Source: Streptomyces sp. MBT53 | GTDB taxonomy: Bacteria > Actinomycetota > Actinomycetes > Streptomycetales > Streptomycetaceae | NCBI RefSeq assembly: GCF_016654115.1 | Contig: NZ_JAEQAZ010000058.1 | Span: forward strand, 1-42,650 | DNA: 42,650 nucleotides | Direction: 5' to 3' | Shown: piece after piece, positions 23,096-30,587 of the stretch | How positions within the stretch are numbered: position 1 is the stretch's first letter | Layout: every line of letters begins with the position of its first letter | Made by a program: the position numbers and the translations under genes | The notes under the pieces: model-generated | Told to the model about the DNA's origin: nothing | Database searches by the model: none | The model's input: the letters and a program-made list of their open reading frames with translations, nothing else

Positions 23096-23976
23096 TGAAG
23101 TGGCTGGTCACCGGTGCCGGCGGGATGCTCGGCCACGACGTCCTGGACGAACTCGCCCGGCGCGGTGAGCAGTTCGTCGGTCTCGACCGCGCCGCCCTGG
23201 ACATCACCGACCCCGCGTCGGTGGACCGGGCGTTCGCGGAGCACCACCCCGACGTGGTGGTGAACTGCGCGGCGTACACCGCCGTCGACGACGCCGAGAC
23301 CGACGAGGAGCGGGCCCTTCGCATCAACGGCGAGGGGCCCCGGCTCCTCGCCCGCGCCTGCGCCGCCTCGGGCGCGCGGCTGGTGCACGTCTCCACCGAC
23401 TACGTCTTCGACGGCGAGGCCCGCAGCACGCCGTACCCGGAGAACCACCCCACCGCACCCCGCACCGCCTACGGCCGCACCAAACTCGCGGGCGAGCAGG
23501 CCGTGTTGGAGGAACTGCCCGGTGGGAGCGCGGTCGTCCGCACGGCTTGGCTGTACGGAGCCTGTGGGGGTAACTTCGTCCGCACGATGATCGAGCTGGA
23601 AGCACGTCGCGACACTCTCGACGTCGTCGACGACCAGCACGGACAGCCGACCTGGAGCGCCGACGTCGCCGTACGGATCGCCGATCTCGGCGCCCGTATC
23701 GGTCAGGTCGAGGGCGCGCACGGGGTGTTCCACGCGACCAGCTCCGGCGAGACCAGCTGGCACGGTCTCGCCCAGGAGGTGTTCCGGCTCATCGACGCCG
23801 ACCCGGAGCGTGTCCGCCCCACCACGAGCGCTGCCTTCGTCCGTCCCGCGCCCCGCCCCGCCTACAGCGCCCTCGGGCACGAGCGGTGGCGGGAAGTCGG
23901 TCTGGAACCGCCGAGGGACTGGCGGTCCGCCCTGCACGAAGCACTTCCTCACATCCGCAAGGAGATTTCTTCGTGA
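23095..23976 (+). CDS. rmlD: dTDP-4-dehydrorhamnose reductase
   Basis: A 293-residue NAD(P)H-dependent reductase, the last step to dTDP-L-rhamnose. It has the Rossmann motif VTGAGGMLGHDVL, NCAAYTAVDDAETDEE, the strand HVSTDYVFDG, and Tyr-x-x-x-Lys in TAYGRTKLAGEQ. RTAWLYGACGGNFVRTM and DDQHGQPTWSADVA are typical of RmlD. The ATG overlaps the rmlB stop by one base (TGATG). Its own stop overlaps the next start (GTGA), which places all four plus-strand genes in one transcript. Confidence 0.95.
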   Translation: MKWLVTGAGGMLGHDVLDELARRGEQFVGLDRAALDITDPASVDRAFAEHHPDVVVNCAAYTAVDDAETDEERALRINGEGPRLLARACAASGARLVHVSTDYVFDGEARSTPYPENHPTAPRTAYGRTKLAGEQAVLEELPGGSAVVRTAWLYGACGGNFVRTMIELEARRDTLDVVDDQHGQPTWSADVAVRIADLGARIGQVEGAHGVFHATSSGETSWHGLAQEVFRLIDADPERVRPTTSAAFVRPAPRPAYSALGHERWREVGLEPPRDWRSALHEALPHIRKEISS

Positions 23977-24776
23977 AACGCCATGAGTTCCTGCGGGGAC
24001 TCCACAAGTCAACCGCGAACCGCAACTACCTGGAGATCGGCGTCAACGACGGCCGCAGCCTGACGCTCTCCCGGGTGCCCAGCGTTGCGATCGATCCCGC
24101 GTTCAAGGTGGTCACGGAGATCCGCTGTGACGTCCACCTGGCCAAGGCGACCAGTGACGACTTCTTCGCCCGGGACAACCCGCTGGTGCACCTGCGCGGC
24201 GGCCGTCACCCGCTGCGCCAACTGGCCCGCAACCGGAGCCCGTTGGGCTGGTGGAAGACCACCACGCTGGATCTGTCGTTCATCGACGGCATGCACCTCT
24301 TCGAGTACGCGCTGCGCGACTTCATCAACGTGGAGAAGCACTCGGACTGGGCCAGCGTCATCGTCTTCGACGACATGCTGCCGCGCAGCATCGACGAGGC
24401 GGCCCGGGACCGGCACACCGACGCCTGGACCGGCGACGTCTACAAGCTGGTCGAGATCCTCGCCCGCTACCGTCCCGACCTGGTGACGGTCCTGGTCGAC
24501 ACCCAGCCCACGGGTCAGCTCGTGGTCTTCGGCGCCGACCCGAACAGCACCGTCCTCAAGGACAAGTACGACGAGATCATCGCGGAGTTCGAGGTCCCGG
24601 ACCCGCAGAAGGTGCCCGAGGCGATCCTGGAGCGCACCACCGCCGTGCAGCCCGAGGCGCTGCTGAACGCCGGCTTCTGGGGCCCCCTCGCCAAAGCTCG
24701 CGACCGCGGGACCAAGCGGTCCCGCGGCTGGGAGCCCCTGCGCCGCTCGGTGGAGCAGCTCAGCGTCAGTCGCTGA
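23973..24776 (+). CDS. SAM-dependent methyltransferase (class I fold) in the rhamnose operon
   Basis: A 267-residue protein with a class I methyltransferase core: YLEIGVNDGRSLTL (about 19-32) as the SAM-binding loop, then LDLSFIDGMHLFEYALRDFIN with an acidic and His pair. VIVFDDMLPRSIDE follows, resembling the Methyltransf_24-type group that acts on sugars or small molecules. No signal peptide is present. GTG 23973 overlaps the rmlD stop and follows AAGGAG at 8-base spacing. It is convergent with rmlC, and their ends overlap by 11 bases. A methylated deoxysugar or a modified rhamnose-containing polymer is the likely context, inferred from the operon. Confidence 0.85.
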   Translation: MKRHEFLRGLHKSTANRNYLEIGVNDGRSLTLSRVPSVAIDPAFKVVTEIRCDVHLAKATSDDFFARDNPLVHLRGGRHPLRQLARNRSPLGWWKTTTLDLSFIDGMHLFEYALRDFINVEKHSDWASVIVFDDMLPRSIDEAARDRHTDAWTGDVYKLVEILARYRPDLVTVLVDTQPTGQLVVFGADPNSTVLKDKYDEIIAEFEVPDPQKVPEAILERTTAVQPEALLNAGFWGPLAKARDRGTKRSRGWEPLRRSVEQLSVSR

Positions 24777-25374
24777 CCTGCCCACCGCGCAGTCGCTCGT
24801 AGTAGGCGGAGCAGTCCGCGTAGGACGGAAGAAGTCCTGACTGCTCCGCCTCTGCCAGTGTGGGCGCCTCGGCGTCCTTGTCCGACAGCACCGGCTCGAA
24901 GCCCTCGGGCCAGGCGATGCCGAGCGCCGGGTCGAGCGGGTTGATGCCGTGCTCACGCCCGGGCGCGTAGCCCGTCGAGCACAGGTACACCACCGTCGCG
25001 TCGTCGGTCAGGGCCATGAACGCGTGCCCGAGACCCTCCGCGAGGAACACGGCGTGCTTGCTGTCGTCGTCCAGCCGGACGGCCTCCCACTGACCGAACG
25101 TGGGAGAGCCGACGCGGATGTCCACGATCACGTCGAGGACGGCGCCGCGCACACACTTGACGTACTTGGCCTGGCTCGGCGGCACGTCGGAGAAGTGCAC
25201 TCCGCGCACCACACCGCGCCGCGAGACCGAGCAGTTGGCCTGGGACAGGGCCAGGTCGTACCCGGTGGCCTCGCGGAACTCCTCGCCGCGGTACCACTCG
25301 TGGAAACTGCCCCGGTCGTCGGGGAAGACCTTGGGTTCCAGGACCCAGGCGCCTTCGATTCCCAGTGCTCGCAC
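24766..25374 (-). CDS. rmlC: dTDP-4-dehydrorhamnose 3,5-epimerase
   Basis: A 202-residue cupin epimerase that turns dTDP-4-keto-6-deoxyglucose into dTDP-4-keto-L-rhamnose. Conserved parts are GAWVLEPKVFPDDRGSFHEWY, LSQANCSVSRRGVVRGVHFS with the catalytic His, and AKYVKCVRGAVLDVIVDIRVGSPTFG with the catalytic Asp region. AEGLGHAFMAL and YLCSTGYAPGREHGINPLDP follow. The start is GTG 25374, with GGAGGA about 9 bases upstream. It lies on the minus strand behind the glycosyltransferase gene, whose stop is 34 bases upstream, so these two probably form a second transcript facing the rmlABD operon. Confidence 0.95.
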   Translation of the reverse strand: MRALGIEGAWVLEPKVFPDDRGSFHEWYRGEEFREATGYDLALSQANCSVSRRGVVRGVHFSDVPPSQAKYVKCVRGAVLDVIVDIRVGSPTFGQWEAVRLDDDSKHAVFLAEGLGHAFMALTDDATVVYLCSTGYAPGREHGINPLDPALGIAWPEGFEPVLSDKDAEAPTLAEAEQSGLLPSYADCSAYYERLRGGQVSD

Positions 25375-25408
25375 GTTCTTTCGTCCTCCATGCCTTGCTT
25401 GCGTGGTG

Positions 25409-27373
25409 CTACTTGTTCAGGGCGCGCTTCAGCTTGCGTGCCACCCGGCGGGCCAGCCCGGGCTTGGGCTTGGCGGCCACCGGCTTCGGCGCGGGCTTGG
25501 GCTCGGCGGGCTTGGTCTTCGGCGCCGCCTCCACCCGGATACCGCCGGCGTCACCGGCCAGCCGCACCGGCAGGGCCAGGAAACGCTGCCCGGTGGCGGC
25601 CGGGGTCAGGCACACCGACGCGTTCCACGCCAGGTCCTTCAGCTCGGCGGCGGGCACCTCGGCGGCGAGCCGCGCACCGGAGGACTCGGGGGAGACCACA
25701 CCGGGCACGTCCAGGGTCGTACCGGACGACTTGTGGGTCAGGCGCAGCAGTACGTCGGTGGTGGCGGGGACGTAGAAGGGGAGCAGGACGCCGACGCGGG
25801 CGCCGGTGACCGTGAAGTCGTCGGGCTTGAGGTCGGCGAGGCCGAGGCGCTTGCTCGCCTTGTCGACGTCGAGGGAGAAGTTGCCGTGCGGCTCCGTGTA
25901 GTACGGCAGCATCACCTGACCGGCTACGACACCGGCGTGCCCGGCGTTCTCGCCGTGCTGCGGGACCGGGCCGAGGCGGCACTCCTTGTTCCAGGAGCCG
26001 ATGACGACCCGGACGTAGGTGTCCCAGAGGCCCTCGCCGAGCGGGGCGCCGCCGGCCGCGGTGGCGGGGTCGACGGTGGCCGTGGCGTGCAGCACCAGGC
26101 GGACGCCGGCACCGTCGGCGACCGTCTCGTGCGAGATCTGCACGGGCTGGAAGTGCGAGGCGGCGCTGGTGCGCTCGCGGACGACGAGGTCGGCCGTCGC
26201 CTTCTTGAAGACGTGGGTGGCGTCCGCCGTGAGCATGGCGGTCGCCTCGGCGAGGTTCTTCGGCTCCGGGTGCTTGGGCGCCGGGGCACCCTTGGCCTCG
26301 AAGATCGCCGGCTTGCCGTCGACGACGAACTCGGCCCGGTAGTGGACCAGCAACTTGCCGTCCCGCCACTCGATCTCGCCGGGGACCGCCGACGGCTTGA
26401 GGGCGGCCTCCCACTCGGCGAGCTCGACGAGGTCGTCGTACCGGTCGGCGGCGGCGAGGGCGGCGACGACCCGCAGCCGCGGGCCGAGGCCGGCCGCGAC
26501 ACCGGGGCCGAAGCGCTCGGTCATGACACCGCGGATCTCCTTGAGGAGTTCCCGGCGGTACTCGTCGGGGGCCTTCAGGAGCCGGCCGCCGCCGAGGCGC
26601 TCCATCATCTCCACGCGCAGCCAGCGGCGGAAGATCTTGTCGCGGGCCGGGCCGGGCTCGGTGTACTTCTCGACGACGTCGAGGGCCTCGCGCAGGTTCT
26701 TGAAGTAGCCGACGGGGTCGAAGCGCTGGAAGCCGGCGTTCGAGGCGTCCTCGCGCTTGATGTGGTAGTAGCAGACGTAGTCGCTGAGCACGGCGACGTT
26801 GTCCGCGGCGAGGTAGGCCTCCGTCACGAAGACGTGGTCCTCCAGCCGGCGACGTCCCTCCGGGAACCGCAGGTTGATGCGGTCGAGGAACGCGCGGCGG
26901 AGCATCTTGTGCGGGGTGAGGCTGTCCATCAGCGGCGCGGTCTCGACCGACGCGTGCGGGTAGTTCTTGCGGAACAGCTCCACCGGCACCGCGCGGCCCT
27001 TGCCGGCCATCTTGCCGACGATGACATCGGCGCCGTTGGCCACGCCGTAGTCGTACATCCGCTCAAGGGCCTCGTCGCCGAGGTAGTCGTCGTTGTCGAC
27101 GAACATGACGAATTCGCCCTTGGAGGCGGCGATGCCGACGTTGCGGGGCTTGCCCGACCAGCCGGAGGCCTCCTGGTGGATGACGTGGATGTTGGGGTGC
27201 TGCGCGGCCACCTCGTCGAGCCGCGCGGGCGTGCCGTCCGTCGAGCCGTCGTCGACGAAGATCGCCTCGTACTCGTCGTTAGGCAGGGACTGCCTGAGGA
27301 GAGAGGAGATGCAATCCTCGATATAGGGCCCTGGGTTGTACACAGGGACGACGACACTGACCTTGACCGACAT
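25409..27373 (-). CDS. GT2-family glycosyltransferase with long C-terminal region
   Basis: A 654-residue protein. The N-terminal GT-A domain (about 1-230) begins VSVVVPVYNPGPYIEDCISS. It has FVDDGSTDGTP, VDNDDYLGDEALERM with the Asp-x-Asp-type metal site, and NVGIAASKGEFVMFVDN. A helical linker (about 230-330) and two beta-rich segments (about 330-610), reminiscent of the C-terminal parts of wall teichoic acid glycosyltransferases, follow. The last 45 residues are Lys/Pro/Ala-rich and basic. Together with rmlABCD this suggests transfer of rhamnose or another sugar to a cell-surface polymer; acceptor and donor cannot be read. ATG 27373 (MSVKVSVV) is chosen over GTG 27403. A -10-like TAGCAT lies at 27442-27437 on the minus strand. 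Confidence 0.88.
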   Translation of the reverse strand: MSVKVSVVVPVYNPGPYIEDCISSLLRQSLPNDEYEAIFVDDGSTDGTPARLDEVAAQHPNIHVIHQEASGWSGKPRNVGIAASKGEFVMFVDNDDYLGDEALERMYDYGVANGADVIVGKMAGKGRAVPVELFRKNYPHASVETAPLMDSLTPHKMLRRAFLDRINLRFPEGRRRLEDHVFVTEAYLAADNVAVLSDYVCYYHIKREDASNAGFQRFDPVGYFKNLREALDVVEKYTEPGPARDKIFRRWLRVEMMERLGGGRLLKAPDEYRRELLKEIRGVMTERFGPGVAAGLGPRLRVVAALAAADRYDDLVELAEWEAALKPSAVPGEIEWRDGKLLVHYRAEFVVDGKPAIFEAKGAPAPKHPEPKNLAEATAMLTADATHVFKKATADLVVRERTSAASHFQPVQISHETVADGAGVRLVLHATATVDPATAAGGAPLGEGLWDTYVRVVIGSWNKECRLGPVPQHGENAGHAGVVAGQVMLPYYTEPHGNFSLDVDKASKRLGLADLKPDDFTVTGARVGVLLPFYVPATTDVLLRLTHKSSGTTLDVPGVVSPESSGARLAAEVPAAELKDLAWNASVCLTPAATGQRFLALPVRLAGDAGGIRVEAAPKTKPAEPKPAPKPVAAKPKPGLARRVARKLKRALNK

Positions 27374-27545
27374 CCGGCTTCTAGCCCCCTTGTTTGCGCT
27401 CACCGTCCCCCGTTGCGGAACGGCGTGAGTGGGGTGATGCTAACCCGGTCTGTCTCGATGCCACCCATTGGGCTGTTGTTGGGCAACGGTTAACCCGCCG
27501 TGGCCCACGTCGGTGTACCCCGCAATATCCGGGTGCGCTTCGCCG

Positions 27546-28007
27546 TCATTGTTCCGACAGCCGCCCCAGCAGGGTCAGTGCGTCGATGATCGTCCGTCGT
27601 TCCTGCTCGGTGTAGCGGTCCTCGAAGGCGCGCGCGAGCCATTCCTCACGGACCTGCCGGTTGTCCTCGACGCGTGCGCGGCCCGCTTCGGTGAGGGTGA
27701 CCAGTTGTCTGCGGCCGTCCTCGGGGTCGGGGCCGCGCCGGATCAGCCCGTGCCGGTCGAGGGCGGCGAGGGTGGCGGCCATCGACTGCGGCCTGACGCC
27801 CTCGGCGGACGCCAGGGCGCTGGCCGTGGCCGCGCCGTGCTTGCCGACCAGGGTGAGCGCCGACTCCTGCGAGGGAGTGAGGTCCTCGTCCGTCGCGACC
27901 TCGCGGATCCGGCGCCGGAGCCGGCTGAACACCACCCGCAGATCCCGCGCGGAGCGGGCGGCGGAGTCCGAGATGTCGGCCGGTGTCCGGGGGCGCTGCT
28001 GGTCCAT
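27546..28007 (-). CDS. MarR-family transcriptional regulator
   Basis: A 153-residue winged-helix dimer-type regulator. The DNA-binding part reads LTPSQESALTLVGKHGAATASALASAEGVRPQSMAATLAALDRHGLI, and the wing is RRGPDPEDGRRQLVTLTEAGRARVE. No conserved redox cysteine is present, so a peroxide-sensing OhrR type is not suggested. ATG 28007 is the likely start. TACGGT (28020-28015) ends 7 bases before it, which fits a leaderless transcript. Two palindromes at 28028-28056 cover the -35 side and are likely autoregulatory. No divergent intact partner gene remains: the neighbouring sequence is a broken methyltransferase. Confidence 0.9.
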   Translation of the reverse strand: MDQQRPRTPADISDSAARSARDLRVVFSRLRRRIREVATDEDLTPSQESALTLVGKHGAATASALASAEGVRPQSMAATLAALDRHGLIRRGPDPEDGRRQLVTLTEAGRARVEDNRQVREEWLARAFEDRYTEQERRTIIDALTLLGRLSEQ

Positions 28008-28027
28008 GGGCGTCACCGTAGAACCGG

Positions 28028-28056
28028 CAGTGGCCACTGTCCAGTCGCAACTGAAC
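28028..28056. promoter_or_regulatory. Two palindromes upstream of the MarR gene (probable operator)
   Basis: CAGTGGCCACTG (28028-28039) is a perfect 12-base palindrome. GTCCAGT-CGCA-ACTGAAC (28039-28056) is an 18-base dyad with one mismatch. On the minus strand CTGGAC (28044-28039), 18 bases and TACGGT (28020-28015) can serve as promoter, so both palindromes overlap or touch the -35 and spacer. Confidence 0.6.
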
Positions 28057-28085
28057 AGCCAGACCTGGAGATCTCTTCGGGTGCA

Positions 28086-28288
28086 TTACCCCGCGGCGGC
28101 GATGTCGAGGAACTGGGGAGGCCCGCCTTGCCGCTCAGCCCGCGGACGGCCCGGCCGAGGAGGGCCCGGCCGGCGTGGACCGCGGGGACGATCGCCGGGT
28201 CGGCCGCATCGGTCAGTTCGGCGGCCTCCTGGTCGACGGGGTAGTTGTCCTTGCCGCCGAGCCAGGCGCTGTAGGCCCTGGGCCGGAT
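28086..28288 (-). pseudogene. N-terminal remnant of a DUF574/Methyltransf_19-type methyltransferase, inverted
   Basis: Read on the minus strand this piece gives PRAYSAWLGGKDNYPVDQEA and, further on, AVHAGRALLGRAVRGL, which matches the start of SAM-dependent methyltransferases of the Streptomyces-expanded DUF574 family. After a frameshift it continues as PPQFLDIAAAG, matching their QFLDIGTG motif, then stops. The rest of the protein is not downstream on this strand: it is found on the plus strand starting six bases from the N-terminal end of this piece. There is no start codon or ribosome binding site. It is a decayed fragment, and the strand switch implies an inversion. Confidence 0.75.
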
Positions 28289-28293
28289 GTGCC

Positions 28294-28680
28294 ACGGACG
28301 AGTCGATCGGCGCGACGGACTACCTGGAGTCGGACCTGCGCGACGTGGATCGCGTCCCCGCCGCCGCGGCCGAGACCCTCGACCTCTCCCGGCCGGTGGG
28401 GCTGATGCTGGTGGCGATCCTCCAGTACGTCCCCGACCGCGACGCCCCTACGCCATCACCCGCCGCCTCCTGGACGCGCTCGCCCCCGGCCGCCGACACC
28501 GGCGCCGAGGAGGTCGCCGAGTCGATGCGCGGCTACAGCGAACGCGCCGCCGAGCACGCGGGCGCCACCCCGCGCACCCACGCCGACGTCACCCGCTTCG
28601 TCGACGGCACGCAGATCCGCGACCCCGGCGTCGTCCAACTCCCCGTCCGGCGCCCCGACCCCGCGGACACCCGGCGACCA
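28294..28680 (+). pseudogene. C-terminal remnant of the same methyltransferase family, frameshifted
   Basis: The plus strand encodes ESIGATDYLESDLRDV, then LDLSRPVGLMLVAILQYVPD, as in the middle of DUF574-type methyltransferases. It shifts frame at about 28441-28446 to YAITRRLLDALAPG, then returns near 28496 to DTGAEEVAESMRGYSERAAE. The end resembles the usual family C-terminus (RDPGVVQLPVRRPD). Two frameshifts, a missing SAM-site segment and the lack of a start mark it as a pseudogene. It belongs with the oppositely oriented N-terminal piece at 28086-28288. Confidence 0.75.
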
Positions 28681-28747
28681 GTCCCCTCCCGATGCGGTGC
28701 GGAGTGGGCGCCAAGCAGTGACAGCAGCGCGCCCCTAGGCTGACCCC

Positions 28748-29248
28748 GTGCGTCTGCTGCTGATGTCCGACACCCATCTCCCCAAGCGCGCCAAGGAACT
28801 CCCCGCGCGACTCCTCGCCGAACTCCCGCGCGCCGACGTCGTGTTCCACGCCGGCGACTGGGTCGACACCGCCACCCTCGACCTCCTGGAGAGCCGCAGC
28901 CGCCGCCTCGTCGGGGTGTACGGCAACAACGACGGCCCCGCACTGCGCGCCCGGCTCCCCGAGGTGGCGTACGCCGAACTCGGCGGTCTGCGCTTCGGTG
29001 CCGTGCACGAGACGGGCCCCGCCCAGGGCCGCGAGGCGCGCTGCGCGGCCCGCTTTCCGGACCTGGACGTGCTGGTCTTCGGACACAGCCACATCCCCTG
29101 GGACACCACGGCCCCCACCGGTCTAAGGCTCCTCAACCCGGGCTCCCCGACCGACCGCCGGCGTCAGCCGCACTGCACCTACCTCACGGCGACGGTCACC
29201 GACGGCACCCTGACGGATCTCGTACTGCACCGGCTGCCACCGAGGTGA
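28748..29248 (+). CDS. Metallophosphoesterase of the YfcE type
   Basis: A 166-residue calcineurin-like phosphoesterase. Metal-binding motifs appear in order: SDTHLPKRAKELP (Asp and His), HAGDWVD (Asp), GNNDGPALRARLP (Asn-Asp), and a late GHSHIPWD (His-x-His) followed by LNPGSPTDRRR. Length and layout match YfcE-like phosphodiesterases active on small phosphodiesters; the natural substrate is unknown. GTG 28748 is the start. TAGGCT (28736-28741) lies 6 bases before it and there is no ribosome binding site, so the transcript may be leaderless. Its stop is 9 bases from the end of the convergent XdhC-like gene. Confidence 0.92.
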   Translation: MRLLLMSDTHLPKRAKELPARLLAELPRADVVFHAGDWVDTATLDLLESRSRRLVGVYGNNDGPALRARLPEVAYAELGGLRFGAVHETGPAQGREARCAARFPDLDVLVFGHSHIPWDTTAPTGLRLLNPGSPTDRRRQPHCTYLTATVTDGTLTDLVLHRLPPR

Positions 29249-29256
29249 CCCACCGT

Positions 29257-30363
29257 TCACCCGGCCGACGCCCGGTGGATCGCCCCCGCCACTCCCGTCA
29301 GCGGCACCCCCGTGCCGCTCCACCGCAGCGCGACGATCTCGGCGGCCACGGACACGGCCACCTCCTCGGGCGTGCGGGCCCCGAGGTCCAGGCCGATCGG
29401 TGAGCGCAGCCGAGCCAACTCGCCCTCGCCGAGGTCGGATTCGAGCAGCCGCTTCATACGGTCGTCGTGCGTACGGCGGCTGCCCATCGCCCCGATGTAC
29501 GCGGCCGGCCGGCGCAGCGCCTCCTCCAGCAGCGGTACGTCGAACTTCGGGTCGTGGGTCAGGACGCAGATCACCGTCCGCTCGTCGGTGTCCGTGCCGG
29601 CCAGATACCGGTGCGGCCAGTCCACGACCACCTCGACGCCGGCCGGGAAGCGCTTCGGCGTAGCGAACACCGGGCGGGCGTCGCACACCGTGACCCGGTA
29701 GCCGAGGAAGTCACCGATCCGGGCGACCGCCGCCGCGTAGTCGATGGCGCCGAAGACCAGCATCCGGGGCGGCGGCGCGAAGGAGTGCAGGAACACGGTG
29801 ACGGAGTCCTCGCGTCGCTCGCCGCGCGGTCCGTAGTGCCGCAACCCCGTTGCCCCGAGGGCGAGTTCACCGCGCGCGTCGGCGGTGACGGCCACATCGA
29901 GACCGGTGGTGCCGAGGGTGCCGCCCACCGTGTCCGGCCAGACGGCGAGGGTGGCTCCGAGCGGCGCGGGTCCGTCGATCACGGTCGCCACGGTCACGGG
30001 TTCGCGGGCCGCGACCGACCGCGCGACCGCCCCGAACGTGGGATCGGCCTCCGGCGTGACGGGCCGTACCAGCACGGTGATCTCGCCGCCGCAGGTGAGC
30101 CCGACCGCGAAGGCGTCCTCGTCGCTGTACCCGAAGGTCTCGAGCCGCGCCTCGCCGCTCGCCACCACCTCCCGCGCCAGCTCGAAGACCGCCCCCTCCA
30201 CACAGCCCCCGGACACACTGCCCACGACCTCGTCGTCCGGGCCCACGGCCATGGCCGCCCCGGGGTCGCGCGGCGCGCTGCGGCTGACCGCGACGACGGT
30301 GGCCAGGCCGAACGGTTCCCGCGCCGCGTACCAGCGACCGAGCTCCGGGAGGATCTCCCGCAC
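29257..30363 (-). CDS. XdhC/CoxI-family protein
   Basis: A 368-residue cytoplasmic protein with the two XdhC parts. The N-terminal XdhC_CoxI domain reads ATVVAVSRSAPRDPGAAMAV, then GSVSGGCVEGAVFELAREV with the conserved GGCVE; an unusual extra stretch follows. The C-terminal Rossmann domain (about 200-335) contains RMLVFGAIDYAAAVARIGDFLG, VLTHDPKFDVPLLEEAL and AYIGAMGSRRTHDDRM. XdhC proteins bind and sulfurate molybdenum cofactor for xanthine dehydrogenase-type enzymes. No molybdenum hydroxylase gene is in this window, so its partner is elsewhere or unknown. GTG 30363 follows GAGGAG at 7-base spacing. It is divergent from the OtrA-like gene. Confidence 0.9.
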   Translation of the reverse strand: MREILPELGRWYAAREPFGLATVVAVSRSAPRDPGAAMAVGPDDEVVGSVSGGCVEGAVFELAREVVASGEARLETFGYSDEDAFAVGLTCGGEITVLVRPVTPEADPTFGAVARSVAAREPVTVATVIDGPAPLGATLAVWPDTVGGTLGTTGLDVAVTADARGELALGATGLRHYGPRGERREDSVTVFLHSFAPPPRMLVFGAIDYAAAVARIGDFLGYRVTVCDARPVFATPKRFPAGVEVVVDWPHRYLAGTDTDERTVICVLTHDPKFDVPLLEEALRRPAAYIGAMGSRRTHDDRMKRLLESDLGEGELARLRSPIGLDLGARTPEEVAVSVAAEIVALRWSGTGVPLTGVAGAIHRASAG

Positions 30364-30476
30364 GCCGTGCTCCTCTCACCGCCACAGTCTCTGTACGGAC
30401 GTTAATCCGTTGCCGCCGCCCCCGCCGCTCTGCTGCACTGATCGGTGTCCGTCAGCGACGACCTAGGAGCACCGAG

Positions 30477-30587
30477 ATGCGCACACCGCTCATGTCCACC
30501 CAGGAAGGAAGGCCCCCCTCAGCAAAGGACATGACACCAGGTGCACTTGCTCAACCTCGGCATCCTCGCGCACGTAGACGCAGGTAA
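30477..30587 (+). CDS. Small upstream ORF overlapping the OtrA-like gene (possible leader peptide)
   Basis: ATG 30477 opens a 36-codon frame (starting MRTPLMSTQEG, ending in RPRARRRR-like basic residues) that stops at TAA 30585-30587, inside the OtrA-like gene in another frame. AGGAG at 30464-30468 is well spaced for it, whereas the OtrA-like GTG at 30541 has only AAAGGA about 12 bases away. The arrangement is like a leader peptide that could couple or attenuate translation of a ribosome-protection gene. It could also be chance; the end is arginine-rich because it reads the downstream gene out of frame. Confidence 0.35.
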   Translation: MRTPLMSTQEGRPPSAKDMTPGALAQPRHPRARRRR

